DNA of 10,336 nucleotides. It comes from Candidatus Bathyarchaeota archaeon. Lineage in GTDB: Archaea > Thermoproteota > Bathyarchaeia > Bathyarchaeales > SOJC01. The notes under the pieces were generated by a model. The model did no database searches, was not told where the DNA came from, and saw only the letters and a list, made by a program, of their open reading frames with translations. The DNA lies in the NCBI GenBank assembly GCA_030641425.1, contig DAOWHM010000046.1:1-10336 (forward strand). The letters are read 5' to 3'. Positions 1 to 5,894 of the stretch are shown here, piece by piece. The position numbers were made by a program, and so were the translations under genes. Within the stretch, counting starts at the first letter, position 1. Each line of letters starts with the position of its first letter.

Positions 1-31
1 ACACGGAATACAACATCGATTATTGAAGACA

Positions 32-652
32 CTACTGACTTTCTTTCATGCCCATCCCTAAAACGAAGATTTCAGCACTCTTGGCTCGACTTGCTTTGGG
101 TTTTATTATTTTAACTCTGCGGAAATAGTTCTTCACTTCACTGATGAAGTCGTCGAACATATCACCTTGAAACACTTTCACGAAGAAGTTACCCCCTAAC
201 CTTAAGATCTCAGCTGCAATTACTAGAGAACTACGTGCTAACTCTATTTGACGGGCATGATCAACTTCCCAGACTCCAGAAACATTTGGTGAAACATCGG
301 AAATGACTGCATCAGCTAAAGAGGGTAGAATTTCCTTGATTTTCTTGATCGTTTCTGGTTGCGTAATATCGCCGATAATGGCACATACATTGGCTTCTTC
401 CACTGGTTGGATGATGTTAAAATCAACGCCCAGCACAAATCCCTCGCCCCCCACAGTCTTTCTTGCAGCTTGAAGCCAACCACCAGGTGCAGCACCTAGG
501 TCAACAACAACATCGCCTTCATTCAAGAAATGATATTTCCAAACTACTTCAAGTAGTTTATAGGATGCACGAGAACGATATTTTTCTTCTTTAGCCTTTC
601 GATAATAATAATCTCGTTTTCGCTCCCTCAGCCATGCGTTAGGCAAAATCAA
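32..652 (-). CDS. rlmE: RlmE/FtsJ-family 23S rRNA (uridine-2'-O)-methyltransferase
   Basis: Predicted SAM-dependent 2'-O-methyltransferase for rRNA, acting in the cytoplasm on the large ribosomal subunit. The 206-residue protein is the usual family length. It carries the SAM-binding motif I VDLGAAPGGW at residues 50-59. The RrmJ catalytic tetrad is complete: K32 (in SYKL), D119 (SDVSP), K159 (FFVKVFQG) and E194 (SAEIFVL), spaced nearly as in the E. coli enzyme (from memory K38, D124, K164, E199). The start is TTG, overlapping the TGA stop of the upstream Rpc34-like gene in the 4-nt string TTGA, with a GGTGA Shine-Dalgarno site 3 nt before it, so the two genes are almost certainly translationally coupled in one operon. 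Family membership is secure. The exact target uridine in this organism is inferred. Confidence 0.93.
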   Translation of the reverse strand: MILPNAWLRERKRDYYYRKAKEEKYRSRASYKLLEVVWKYHFLNEGDVVVDLGAAPGGWLQAARKTVGGEGFVLGVDFNIIQPVEEANVCAIIGDITQPETIKKIKEILPSLADAVISDVSPNVSGVWEVDHARQIELARSSLVIAAEILRLGGNFFVKVFQGDMFDDFISEVKNYFRRVKIIKPKASRAKSAEIFVLGMGMKESQ

Positions 653-1026
653 CTGTCACCCTTAAGCTCACCAGCCTCCTGAGCCAAGATGTCAATCCAT
701 TCGGTTAGCTTGTCACAATCATTTGGTGATGTGGCTCCATATGCGCCACATCGAATACTTACTACACAAGTCAGGCATGGACAATCTATTATAGAGTTGA
801 TTGATGCTGGCTTCCTCTTAGGATAAAGTCTGTAGGTCCATCTCCCACCAAAAAGCTCACGCTCCCGACGTACGAGCCCTTTGCCTTCTAGTTTGAGCGC
901 AATTCGAGAACCTTCCCTGCTACTAGCATTAAGTTGCCTCCACAGATTCGACTGGAGTACTCCTTCATCTCCCGTGTTGGCAATGAACTGTAGAGCCTTG
1001 TGCTCCAAATCGCTATGTTTTGGCAT
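649..1026 (-). CDS. Archaeal Rpc34-like (RNA polymerase III RPC34/RPC6-type) winged-helix iron-sulfur protein
   Basis: Small 125-residue protein. Residues 5-70 look like a winged helix: LQSNLWRQLNASSREGSRIALKLEGKGLV reads as helix-turn-helix in two blocks, followed by an R/Y-rich wing around GGRWTYRLYP. The C-terminal part has Cys84, Cys87, Cys93 and Cys104 in the spacing C-x2-C-x5-C-x10-C, followed by LTEW; there is one extra Cys at 82. This is the spacing I recall for the [4Fe-4S] motif at the C-terminus of human RPC39/RPC34, including the SP-x-x-C and TEW residues. Archaeal orthologues with a single winged helix are described from Crenarchaeota and Thaumarchaeota and proposed to act with RNA polymerase, possibly on non-coding RNA genes. 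ATG start at 1026, with a TATA-like site upstream. It is the first gene of an operon with rlmE. The role in this organism is inferred; the motif is directly visible. Confidence 0.8.
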   Translation of the reverse strand: MPKHSDLEHKALQFIANTGDEGVLQSNLWRQLNASSREGSRIALKLEGKGLVRRERELFGGRWTYRLYPKRKPASINSIIDCPCLTCVVSIRCGAYGATSPNDCDKLTEWIDILAQEAGELKGDS

Positions 1027-1063
1027 TGTTTCTCAAAGCCTTCAAAATAGATAGGCAGAATAA

Positions 1064-1072
1064 GAATAAAAA
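1064..1072 (-). promoter_or_regulatory. Candidate TATA box for the rpc34-rlmE operon
   Basis: Read on the minus strand this is TTTTTATTC, a T/A-rich archaeal TATA-like element. Its centre is about 40 nt before the ATG at 1026, which predicts a short leader of roughly 15 nt. It lies in the 140-nt divergent spacer shared with kae1. Assignment is by position and composition only. Confidence 0.35.
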
Positions 1073-1127
1073 TGTGTTTGGCAAACGAGTCAACGTACGC
1101 GTACTCAAGACAAATTGGAAAGAGCTT

Positions 1128-1137
1128 AATTTATTAA
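1128..1137 (+). promoter_or_regulatory. Candidate TATA box for kae1
   Basis: AATTTATTAA is centred about 34 nt before the ATG at 1167, which predicts a transcript with a leader of only about 7 nt. This fits the absence of a Shine-Dalgarno sequence before that ATG, and it argues against the longer open frame that begins at 1020 upstream of the promoter. Confidence 0.45.
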
Positions 1138-1166
1138 TCGTGAATTCTTCTTGGACATTGAACCTA

Positions 1167-2189
1167 ATGAAAAAAAGTAATTCGACGAAGATATGCTTGG
1201 GAATAGAAGCGACAGCAGACGATTTCGGAGTTGGACTGCTCGATTTTGAAGGAAATGTTCTGGCAAATGTCAATAATGCTTTCATACCTGAAACAGGTGG
1301 AATCCATCCTCGAGAAGCTGCTAGGCACCATGCAAAGGTTGCTGGAAGAGTTATTACTGAAGCTTTCCAAGCAGCTAAGATAGATCCATGTGACGTCACC
1401 GTCATAGCGTTTTCCCAAGGTCCTGGTTTAGGACCATGTCTTCGCACTGGCGCCACTGCTGCAAGGGCTCTAGCATCCTATCTCAATGTTCCGTTGGTGG
1501 GCGTTAATCACTGTGTGGCACATATCGAGATAGGTAAACTAGCCACTGGCGTTAAAGACCCTGTTACTCTATATGTTTCAGGAGGAAACACAATAGTTTC
1601 AGCCTTTGATGCTGGTAGATATCGCATTTTCGGTGAGACCTTAGATATTGCCGTAGGCAATTGCTTGGATGTTTTTGCGAGGGAAGCAGGGCTTCGTCCA
1701 CGAGATGGGGTGCCGTTGGGTGCTGCAGTTGAGAACCTAGCAACTAAAGGAGAAACATTTGTTCACCTACCTTATAGCGTGAAGGGTATGGACTTATCCT
1801 TTAGCGGGCTCCTCACAGCTGGAGTTAGGCTTCTCAAGAAGGGAAAGTATAGACTTGAAGATCTGTGCTTCAGCCTGCAGGAGGTGGCATTCTCCATGCT
1901 CACCGAGGTCACTGAGCGTGCTTTGGCACATACCGAAAAGACCGAACTTCTTCTGACCGGCGGAGTAGGAGCAAACAAACGGTTACAGATGATGTTGAAA
2001 ATTATCGCTGATGAACATGATGTCAGCTACTGCGTAGTTCCCAAGCAATACGCTCTGGACAATGGGGCGATGATCGCTTGGACAGGGATACTTGCCCATG
2101 AACATGGCACAAGCATTCCAATAGAAAAAAGCTTCGTTCGACTAAAGTGGAGGCTTGAAGATGTAGATGCACCATGGGTGAAAGTATAG
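1167..2189 (+). CDS. kae1: KEOPS subunit Kae1, tRNA N6-threonylcarbamoyladenosine (t6A37) transferase
   Basis: Catalytic subunit of KEOPS, which transfers the threonylcarbamoyl group to A37 of ANN-decoding tRNAs in the cytoplasm. With the ATG at 1167 the protein is 340 residues, close to the usual Kae1 length. The open frame extends upstream to 1020, but those 49 residues lie over the divergent promoter and precede the family start (GIEATAD). Visible motifs are GIHPREAARHHA (46-57), AFSQGPGLGP (81-90), the metal-binding NHCVAHIEIG with H115 and H119, YVSGGNT (136-142), GETLDIAVGN (156-165), GMDLSFSGLL (207-216), the GGVGAN loop (265-270) and DNGAMIAW with metal ligand D298. Two loops deviate from Kae1 proteins I recall: ATADD where GTAHT is usual, and VPLGAAVE where FPGGPKVE is usual. 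bud32 follows after 1 nt. Confidence 0.95.
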   Translation: MKKSNSTKICLGIEATADDFGVGLLDFEGNVLANVNNAFIPETGGIHPREAARHHAKVAGRVITEAFQAAKIDPCDVTVIAFSQGPGLGPCLRTGATAARALASYLNVPLVGVNHCVAHIEIGKLATGVKDPVTLYVSGGNTIVSAFDAGRYRIFGETLDIAVGNCLDVFAREAGLRPRDGVPLGAAVENLATKGETFVHLPYSVKGMDLSFSGLLTAGVRLLKKGKYRLEDLCFSLQEVAFSMLTEVTERALAHTEKTELLLTGGVGANKRLQMMLKIIADEHDVSYCVVPKQYALDNGAMIAWTGILAHEHGTSIPIEKSFVRLKWRLEDVDAPWVKV

Positions 2190-2190
2190 T

Positions 2191-2835
2191 ATGTTAATCA
2201 AAAGAGGAGCAGAAGCAAGTATCTTTCTTGAAGAATGGCAGGGTCAGAAAGTAATAATGAAACATCGACTGCCAAAAAAGTATAGGATTCGCCAGATTGA
2301 CCAGAAAATCCGCTCTTACCGAACCTTACATGAGTCTCAGCTACTTCACTACGCAAAAGAGGCTGGTGTCTCTACCCCTATAATTTACATGGTAGATCTA
2401 GCTGATTCAAACATAATCATGGAATTTATAGAGGGAACACAAGTAAAACAAATCTTAAATGACCTTTCTCCTGAGGAACGCCAAAATCTAAGCGAATATA
2501 TTGGAGAACTCATAGGGCGTCTCCACATACGCAACATCATCCATGGCGACCTTACAACTTCAAACATGGTGCTAAATCGAAATGGTAACATAATCTTCGT
2601 CGATTTTGGTCTCGGGGAGATATCTGTTGAATTAGAGTTGAAAGGTGTTGATCTGCATCTTATGAAACGTGCATTTCAAAGTACTCACTTCTGCATCGCA
2701 GAAGAATGCTTCAAAGCCGTTTTATGTGGCTATACTGAAATTGTTGGCCAAAAGATGGCCAAGAAAGTAATAAACAAAATACGTGAAATTGAAGGGCGAG
2801 GTCGTTACATTTCAGAAAGAAAAAGAAGTGGATAA
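2191..2835 (+). CDS. bud32: KEOPS subunit Bud32, atypical RIO-like Ser/Thr kinase/ATPase
   Basis: Small kinase-like ATPase that supports Kae1 in KEOPS. The 214 residues form a minimal kinase fold typical of stand-alone Bud32. Visible are the nucleotide loop GAEAS (6-10), the ATP-anchoring lysine K24 in VIMKHRLPKKYR, the hinge MEFIEG (77-82), the catalytic loop HGDLTTSN (118-125) with D120 and N125, and the metal-binding DFG (138-140). The C-terminal GRGRY-x3-R tail is characteristic of Bud32 (the R/K-rich end contacts Kae1 and tRNA in studied complexes). The ATG lies 1 nt after the kae1 stop in a shifted frame, so this is a tightly coupled pair and not the fused Kae1-Bud32 polypeptide found in many Euryarchaeota. 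Confidence 0.94.
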   Translation: MLIKRGAEASIFLEEWQGQKVIMKHRLPKKYRIRQIDQKIRSYRTLHESQLLHYAKEAGVSTPIIYMVDLADSNIIMEFIEGTQVKQILNDLSPEERQNLSEYIGELIGRLHIRNIIHGDLTTSNMVLNRNGNIIFVDFGLGEISVELELKGVDLHLMKRAFQSTHFCIAEECFKAVLCGYTEIVGQKMAKKVINKIREIEGRGRYISERKRSG

Positions 2836-2837
2836 CA

Positions 2838-2972
2838 ATGACTCCAAGAACCCAACCAACTACATATATAAGCATGACAGAACTCAGGCCTGATAGAGTG
2901 AGAATTTCAAGCTCAGAAATTCAACAAAACACAGATATAGGCATTCAAGGTCCAATTCGACATCATTATTGA
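2838..2972 (+). CDS. Possible small ORF, 44 residues, unknown
   Basis: An ATG only 2 nt after the bud32 stop opens 44 codons ending in TGA, 11 nt before the pyrophosphatase start, so the ORF fills the gap almost exactly. The predicted peptide is polar (rich in T, R, Q, S, I), without membrane segment, cysteine motif or recognised domain. The preceding bases AGTGGA are at best a weak ribosome-binding site. A TATA-like string inside it (2863-2872) gives a competing reading as the promoter/leader of the next gene. Treat as hypothetical unless conserved in relatives. Confidence 0.25.
   Translation: MTPRTQPTTYISMTELRPDRVRISSSEIQQNTDIGIQGPIRHHY
2863..2872 (+). promoter_or_regulatory. Candidate TATA box for the ITP/XTP pyrophosphatase gene
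   Basis: CATATATAAG is close to the archaeal TATA consensus. It would place a transcription start near 2893 and a leader of about 90 nt before the ATG at 2984. It falls inside the possible 44-codon ORF, so the two interpretations compete. Confidence 0.35.
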
Positions 2973-2983
2973 AAAGTGATTGA

Positions 2984-3568
2984 ATGACCAGACTTTCGAG
3001 TTGTAAAGTTGCATTCCTCGCTACTGGTAACGTGCATAAATTCAATGAGGCTCGCCGGATTTTGAGTGAACACGGAATTGCCACCGCCATGCTACGAACT
3101 ATTCGCACGGTTGAGATTCAGGACGACGAGATTCGGAATATCGCCAAAGCTAGAGCTGTGGACGCATTTCAGAAATGCAATTTGCCCATTATAGTTGAGG
3201 ATGCAGGCTTATTCATAGAAAAACTAGCAGGCTTTCCAGGTCCTTACTCTTCTTATGCATACAGAACAATCGGTAATGAGGGAGTCCTCAAGTTGATGAA
3301 AAACATCGTAGATCGAAAAGCTTGTTTCCGATCTGTCATAGCCTTTCTGAGTTCTAAAACTAACAAACCAAAATGCTTCAAAGGAAAAATTGAAGGAAGA
3401 ATCACAGAAGAAAAACGTGGTAGCCACGGATTTGGGTTCGACCCAATCTTCAAACCCTTACACGCCTCGAAAACTTTTGCTCAGATGATAATAGAAGAGA
3501 AGAACCAACTTTCACATCGAGCCTTGTCTTTTCGCAAATTCGCAGAGTTCTACATAAACAAGTTCTAG
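2984..3568 (+). CDS. ITP/XTP pyrophosphatase (RdgB/HAM1 family, non-canonical purine NTPase)
   Basis: House-cleaning enzyme that hydrolyses dITP/ITP and XTP to the monophosphate and pyrophosphate, keeping deaminated purines out of DNA and RNA. The 194-residue protein shows all family signatures: the N-terminal TGN-x2-KFNE (14-22), the acidic metal/substrate segment VEDAGLFIE (71-79), GFPGPYSSY (83-91), the GFGFDPIF loop (149-156) and the base-recognising SHRA (177-180) near the C-terminus. The ATG at 2984 has an AGTGAT element 3 nt upstream, a partial Shine-Dalgarno match. The sequence is complete, with no missing key residue. Archaeal members commonly sit beside kae1/bud32, as here. Confidence 0.94.
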   Translation: MTRLSSCKVAFLATGNVHKFNEARRILSEHGIATAMLRTIRTVEIQDDEIRNIAKARAVDAFQKCNLPIIVEDAGLFIEKLAGFPGPYSSYAYRTIGNEGVLKLMKNIVDRKACFRSVIAFLSSKTNKPKCFKGKIEGRITEEKRGSHGFGFDPIFKPLHASKTFAQMIIEEKNQLSHRALSFRKFAEFYINKF

Positions 3569-3578
3569 ATCTCAGAAG

Positions 3579-3588
3579 TTTTAAATAT
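3579..3588 (+). promoter_or_regulatory. TATA box for the rps15-recJ-pcc1 operon
   Basis: TTTTAAATAT is a good archaeal TATA element. Counting about 26 nt downstream puts the transcription start near 3610, just before the GGAGG site at 3616. This makes the GTG at 3596 untranscribed and supports the TTG at 3629 as the start of rps15. Confidence 0.55.
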
Positions 3589-3615
3589 CTGCAATGTGTC
3601 GTTACAAGAGCTTTC

Positions 3616-3620
3616 GGAGG
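3616..3620 (+). promoter_or_regulatory. Shine-Dalgarno site that decides the rps15 start
   Basis: GGAGG is a perfect complement to the CCTCC at the 16S 3' end seen at the end of this window. It lies 8 nt before TTG 3629. The longest reading frame starts upstream of it, so the site selects the shorter 146-residue product. Confidence 0.7.
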
Positions 3621-3628
3621 ACAAAGCT

Positions 3629-4069
3629 TTGCCAAAACGGGAAAAAGGAAAATCACATTCTTTACGCCCAGTGAGCAAGCGACCACCCTCATGGTGCAGA
3701 TACGAACCTGAAGAAGTAGAGGCTGTGATAATCAAATTAGCAAGAGAGGGCCATTCAGCCAGCAAAATAGGTACGATACTACGAGATCAGTTTGGTGTTC
3801 CTTTGGCAAAACCCATTGTAGGAAAGAGCATAACCAACATCCTTAAAGAGGCAGATATGACTCCTCCCATGCCGGAAGATTTTGGCATGTTACTTAAGAA
3901 AGCTTCTAAGCTTTCAACTCACCTTGAAAAGAACAAGATGGATCTTGTAAACAAGAGATCCCTACAAATCATCGAAGCGAGGATTTATAAACTTTCTAGA
4001 TACTACAAGCGAAAAGGTGTTTTGCCAACTGAATGGAAATATAAACCTAGATCTGCTACAGTTCTCTAA
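3629..4069 (+). CDS. rps15: 30S ribosomal protein uS15 (archaeal S15, eukaryotic S13 type)
   Basis: Small-subunit protein that binds the central domain of 16S rRNA. The archaeal/eukaryotic form carries an N-terminal extension before the S15 helical domain. With TTG at 3629 the product is 146 residues and begins MPKREKGKSHS, matching the basic GKS-rich N-terminus usual in this family; the in-frame GTG at 3596 would add 11 residues lacking any match. Typical segments are the RPPSW/YEPEEVEAVI region, ILRDQFGVP, GKSITNIL, then the S15 core with KLSTHLEKN, NKRSLQIIEARIYKLSRYYK and the C-terminal LPTEWKY. A TATA box and a GGAGG site precede it. It opens an operon continuing into recJ after 14 nt. 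Confidence 0.95.
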   Translation: MPKREKGKSHSLRPVSKRPPSWCRYEPEEVEAVIIKLAREGHSASKIGTILRDQFGVPLAKPIVGKSITNILKEADMTPPMPEDFGMLLKKASKLSTHLEKNKMDLVNKRSLQIIEARIYKLSRYYKRKGVLPTEWKYKPRSATVL

Positions 4070-4083
4070 GCTTTGGGGTGAAC

Positions 4084-5538
4084 ATGGCAGCAGAAGAGAG
4101 TGCCATCAGGGATTTTACGAACAGAGTCAATGATGCTGCAAAACTTATCTCCGAATATGCCTTGAAAGACGGTTTTATTCATGTAGTTTCACATCTAGAT
4201 TGCGACGGGTTGGCTGCAGCGGGAATCATAGGCAAAGCGTTATGGAAGTTGAATGCGAGATTCCGCATTAGAATTCAGCAGTGGGTGGACGAGGAAATCG
4301 TATCGGACATAGTTTCCGACAAACCAGCACTCACAGTCCTAACAGACTTGGGTAGCGGATATCTAGATATACTAGGTAAACATCTCACAGATCATAAGAT
4401 TGTCATTTTAGACCATCATCAACCAGTAGGCGAAGCAACACCGGATATATTTGAGGTTAATCCTCATCTCTATGAAATTGATGGTTCAAAGGACATCAGT
4501 GGAGCAGGCGTAGCTTATTTTGTAGCTAAAGCGCTTGACGATGCAAACAAATGCCTATCTTGTTTGGCCATCGTAGGTGCTTTGGGGGATATGCAGGATA
4601 AATATGAAAAGAGGTCTCTGGGGGGATTGAATGGGAAAATCGTGCAGGACGCCATAGAGGCTGGCTGTTTGAAGGTTGAGAAGGATCTAATGTTTTTTGG
4701 CAGGGAAACACGACCAATTCATAAGGCCTTAGCTCGTACGACGAGTCCTTTTCTCCCAGGAATCAGTGGGGAAGAGGACAAAAGTTGGGCTTTTCTTAAA
4801 GGTTTGGAGATTCCAGTCAAGATTGGGGATAGATGGAGAGCTTTGAGGGATCTATCTGAAGAAGAGAAAAGGAGGTTATGTTCAGCACTCTCAGACCAAT
4901 TAGTTTCAAAAGGTTATGCTGGCAACGTGTTAAGTTTGATTGGTACAGTTTATGTTCTTGTCAGTGAAGAACCGTGGACTTGCCTGAGAGATGCACGAGA
5001 ATTCTCGGTTTTGTTGAATAGTACAGGCAGACTGGAAAAAGCTGGTTTGGGCGTGTCAATCTGCATGGGTGACCGAGGTGAAGCTTTGGAATTGGCAGGA
5101 GAGGTTCTTGCGGAGTACAGGCGAAGTATTACAAAGTATTTGAGTTGGCTAATGGAAGAGCCAGATCGTATCGAGGAGTTGGAAAGTATCTATGTCATTC
5201 ATGGTGGAGATTTCATAAATGAAAAAATCATCGGAACTCTTTCTTCAATACTCTCAACGACTCTCTCACGCTCGAATATGAAGCCAGTTATTGCATATGC
5301 AACTGTCGGAGAAGAAGATGTTGTTAAGGTTTCAGCTCGAACATCAGGTGTCCTGACAAGCAAGGGATTAGATCTTGGTGAAGTAATGCGTGAAGCAGCT
5401 GAAGAGTTTGATGGTAATGGTGGTGGGCATAATATTGCTGCTGGAGCCCAAGTCCCATCCAAGGACATTACTAGCTTCATCAAGTTAGTAGACGGAATGG
5501 TAAAGAATTGGATGGAAAAAATTGCTGTTGGAAGCTGA
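4084..5538 (+). CDS. Archaeal RecJ-like DHH phosphoesterase/single-strand nuclease (GAN family)
   Basis: DHH/DHHA1-family phosphoesterase of the archaeal RecJ/GAN group. Some members bind GINS in the CMG replicative helicase, others degrade single-stranded DNA or RNA. The 484-residue product keeps the metal-ligand motifs: SHLDCDG (36-42), TDLGSG (87-92), DHHQ (110-113) and GALGD (165-169). The DHHA1 substrate-binding motif GNGGGH is at 444-449, followed by NIAAGA. The frame is also open from GTG 4078, but the GGGGTGA string (4075-4081) looks like the Shine-Dalgarno site for ATG 4084, although the spacing of 2 nt is short. It lies between rps15 and pcc1 and overlaps pcc1 by 17 nt. Whether it acts in replication or in RNA turnover cannot be told from the sequence. 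Confidence 0.88.
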   Translation: MAAEESAIRDFTNRVNDAAKLISEYALKDGFIHVVSHLDCDGLAAAGIIGKALWKLNARFRIRIQQWVDEEIVSDIVSDKPALTVLTDLGSGYLDILGKHLTDHKIVILDHHQPVGEATPDIFEVNPHLYEIDGSKDISGAGVAYFVAKALDDANKCLSCLAIVGALGDMQDKYEKRSLGGLNGKIVQDAIEAGCLKVEKDLMFFGRETRPIHKALARTTSPFLPGISGEEDKSWAFLKGLEIPVKIGDRWRALRDLSEEEKRRLCSALSDQLVSKGYAGNVLSLIGTVYVLVSEEPWTCLRDAREFSVLLNSTGRLEKAGLGVSICMGDRGEALELAGEVLAEYRRSITKYLSWLMEEPDRIEELESIYVIHGGDFINEKIIGTLSSILSTTLSRSNMKPVIAYATVGEEDVVKVSARTSGVLTSKGLDLGEVMREAAEEFDGNGGGHNIAAGAQVPSKDITSFIKLVDGMVKNWMEKIAVGS

Positions 5539-5770
5539 GTTTCTATTCTCCTACGAAAACGAGCGTGAGGCAGAAGCTGTAACCAAAGCGATCTCCCCAG
5601 ACAATGCTAAAGCGCCCCATGGCTTAGATGTCAGTACTTCGAGACATAAATGTGATCTACTGGCTTCTGTGCGTTGCGAGAAATCAATTGAAACCTTCTT
5701 GGCCACACTTGATGATTTGATTGCTTGTATTTCAGTGGCAGAAGAAGCCTTCAAGGCTGCCAAGACTTGA
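5522..5770 (+). CDS. pcc1: KEOPS subunit Pcc1
   Basis: Dimerisation subunit of KEOPS that contacts Kae1 and helps bind tRNA. The 82-residue length is normal. The family pattern is visible: an N-terminal strand EAEFLFSYENEREAEAV, then AISPDN (24-29), a GLDVS strand, and the C-terminal helix TLDDLIACISVAEEAF. No ATG is available in frame. TTG 5522 (or TTG 5528) is the likely start, overlapping the end of recJ by up to 17 nt. A GGATGG string at 5510-5515, 6 nt before TTG 5522, can serve as ribosome-binding site. Overlap with recJ implies translational coupling. It supplies the third KEOPS subunit in the window, from a different operon than kae1-bud32. Confidence 0.88.
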   Translation: MLLEAEFLFSYENEREAEAVTKAISPDNAKAPHGLDVSTSRHKCDLLASVRCEKSIETFLATLDDLIACISVAEEAFKAAKT

Positions 5771-5822
5771 CTCATCGCTCAATGTCCAAGTTCCGACATA
5801 GTTTTCCTTTGTAGCGATTCAA

Positions 5823-5849
5823 GAGGGCAACCCTCAACAGAAGGTTGCC
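5823..5849 (+). repeat. Two overlapping, mutually exclusive hairpins between pcc1 and serS
   Basis: GAGGG (5823-5827) pairs with CCCTC (5831-5835) across a CAA loop. GGCAACC (5826-5832) pairs perfectly with GGTTGCC (5843-5849) across a 10-nt loop. The stems share bases, so only one can form at a time. No U-tract follows, so this is not a simple terminator. It could be the 3' end of the pcc1 transcript or a leader element for serS. Confidence 0.45.
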
Positions 5850-5855
5850 GCGCAA

Positions 5856-5865
5856 GACTAAATAG
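5856..5865 (+). promoter_or_regulatory. Weak candidate TATA box for serS
   Basis: GACTAAATAG is centred about 34 nt before the TTG start at 5895, giving a predicted leader of about 7 nt. It is a poor match to consensus and is offered only because serS lacks a good Shine-Dalgarno site (GGGT at 5887-5890 is the best available). Confidence 0.25.
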
Positions 5866-5894
5866 CCGATTCCTGATAGGGAAGTTGGGTAACC

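Noticed and set aside
1020..1166. N-terminal extension of 49 residues on Kae1
   Set aside because: It lies over the divergent promoter region, has no family match, and the TATA box at 1128-1137 would be inside it; ATG 1167 gives a normal Kae1.
3596..3628. Upstream GTG start for rps15
   Set aside because: The predicted transcription start (about 3610) is downstream of it, and GGAGG at 3616-3620 points to TTG 3629, which also gives the usual S15 N-terminus.
5771..5894. tRNA or C/D-box sRNA in the pcc1-serS gap
   Set aside because: No T-loop consensus, no acceptor pairing, and no TGATGA/CTGA box pair at suitable spacing.
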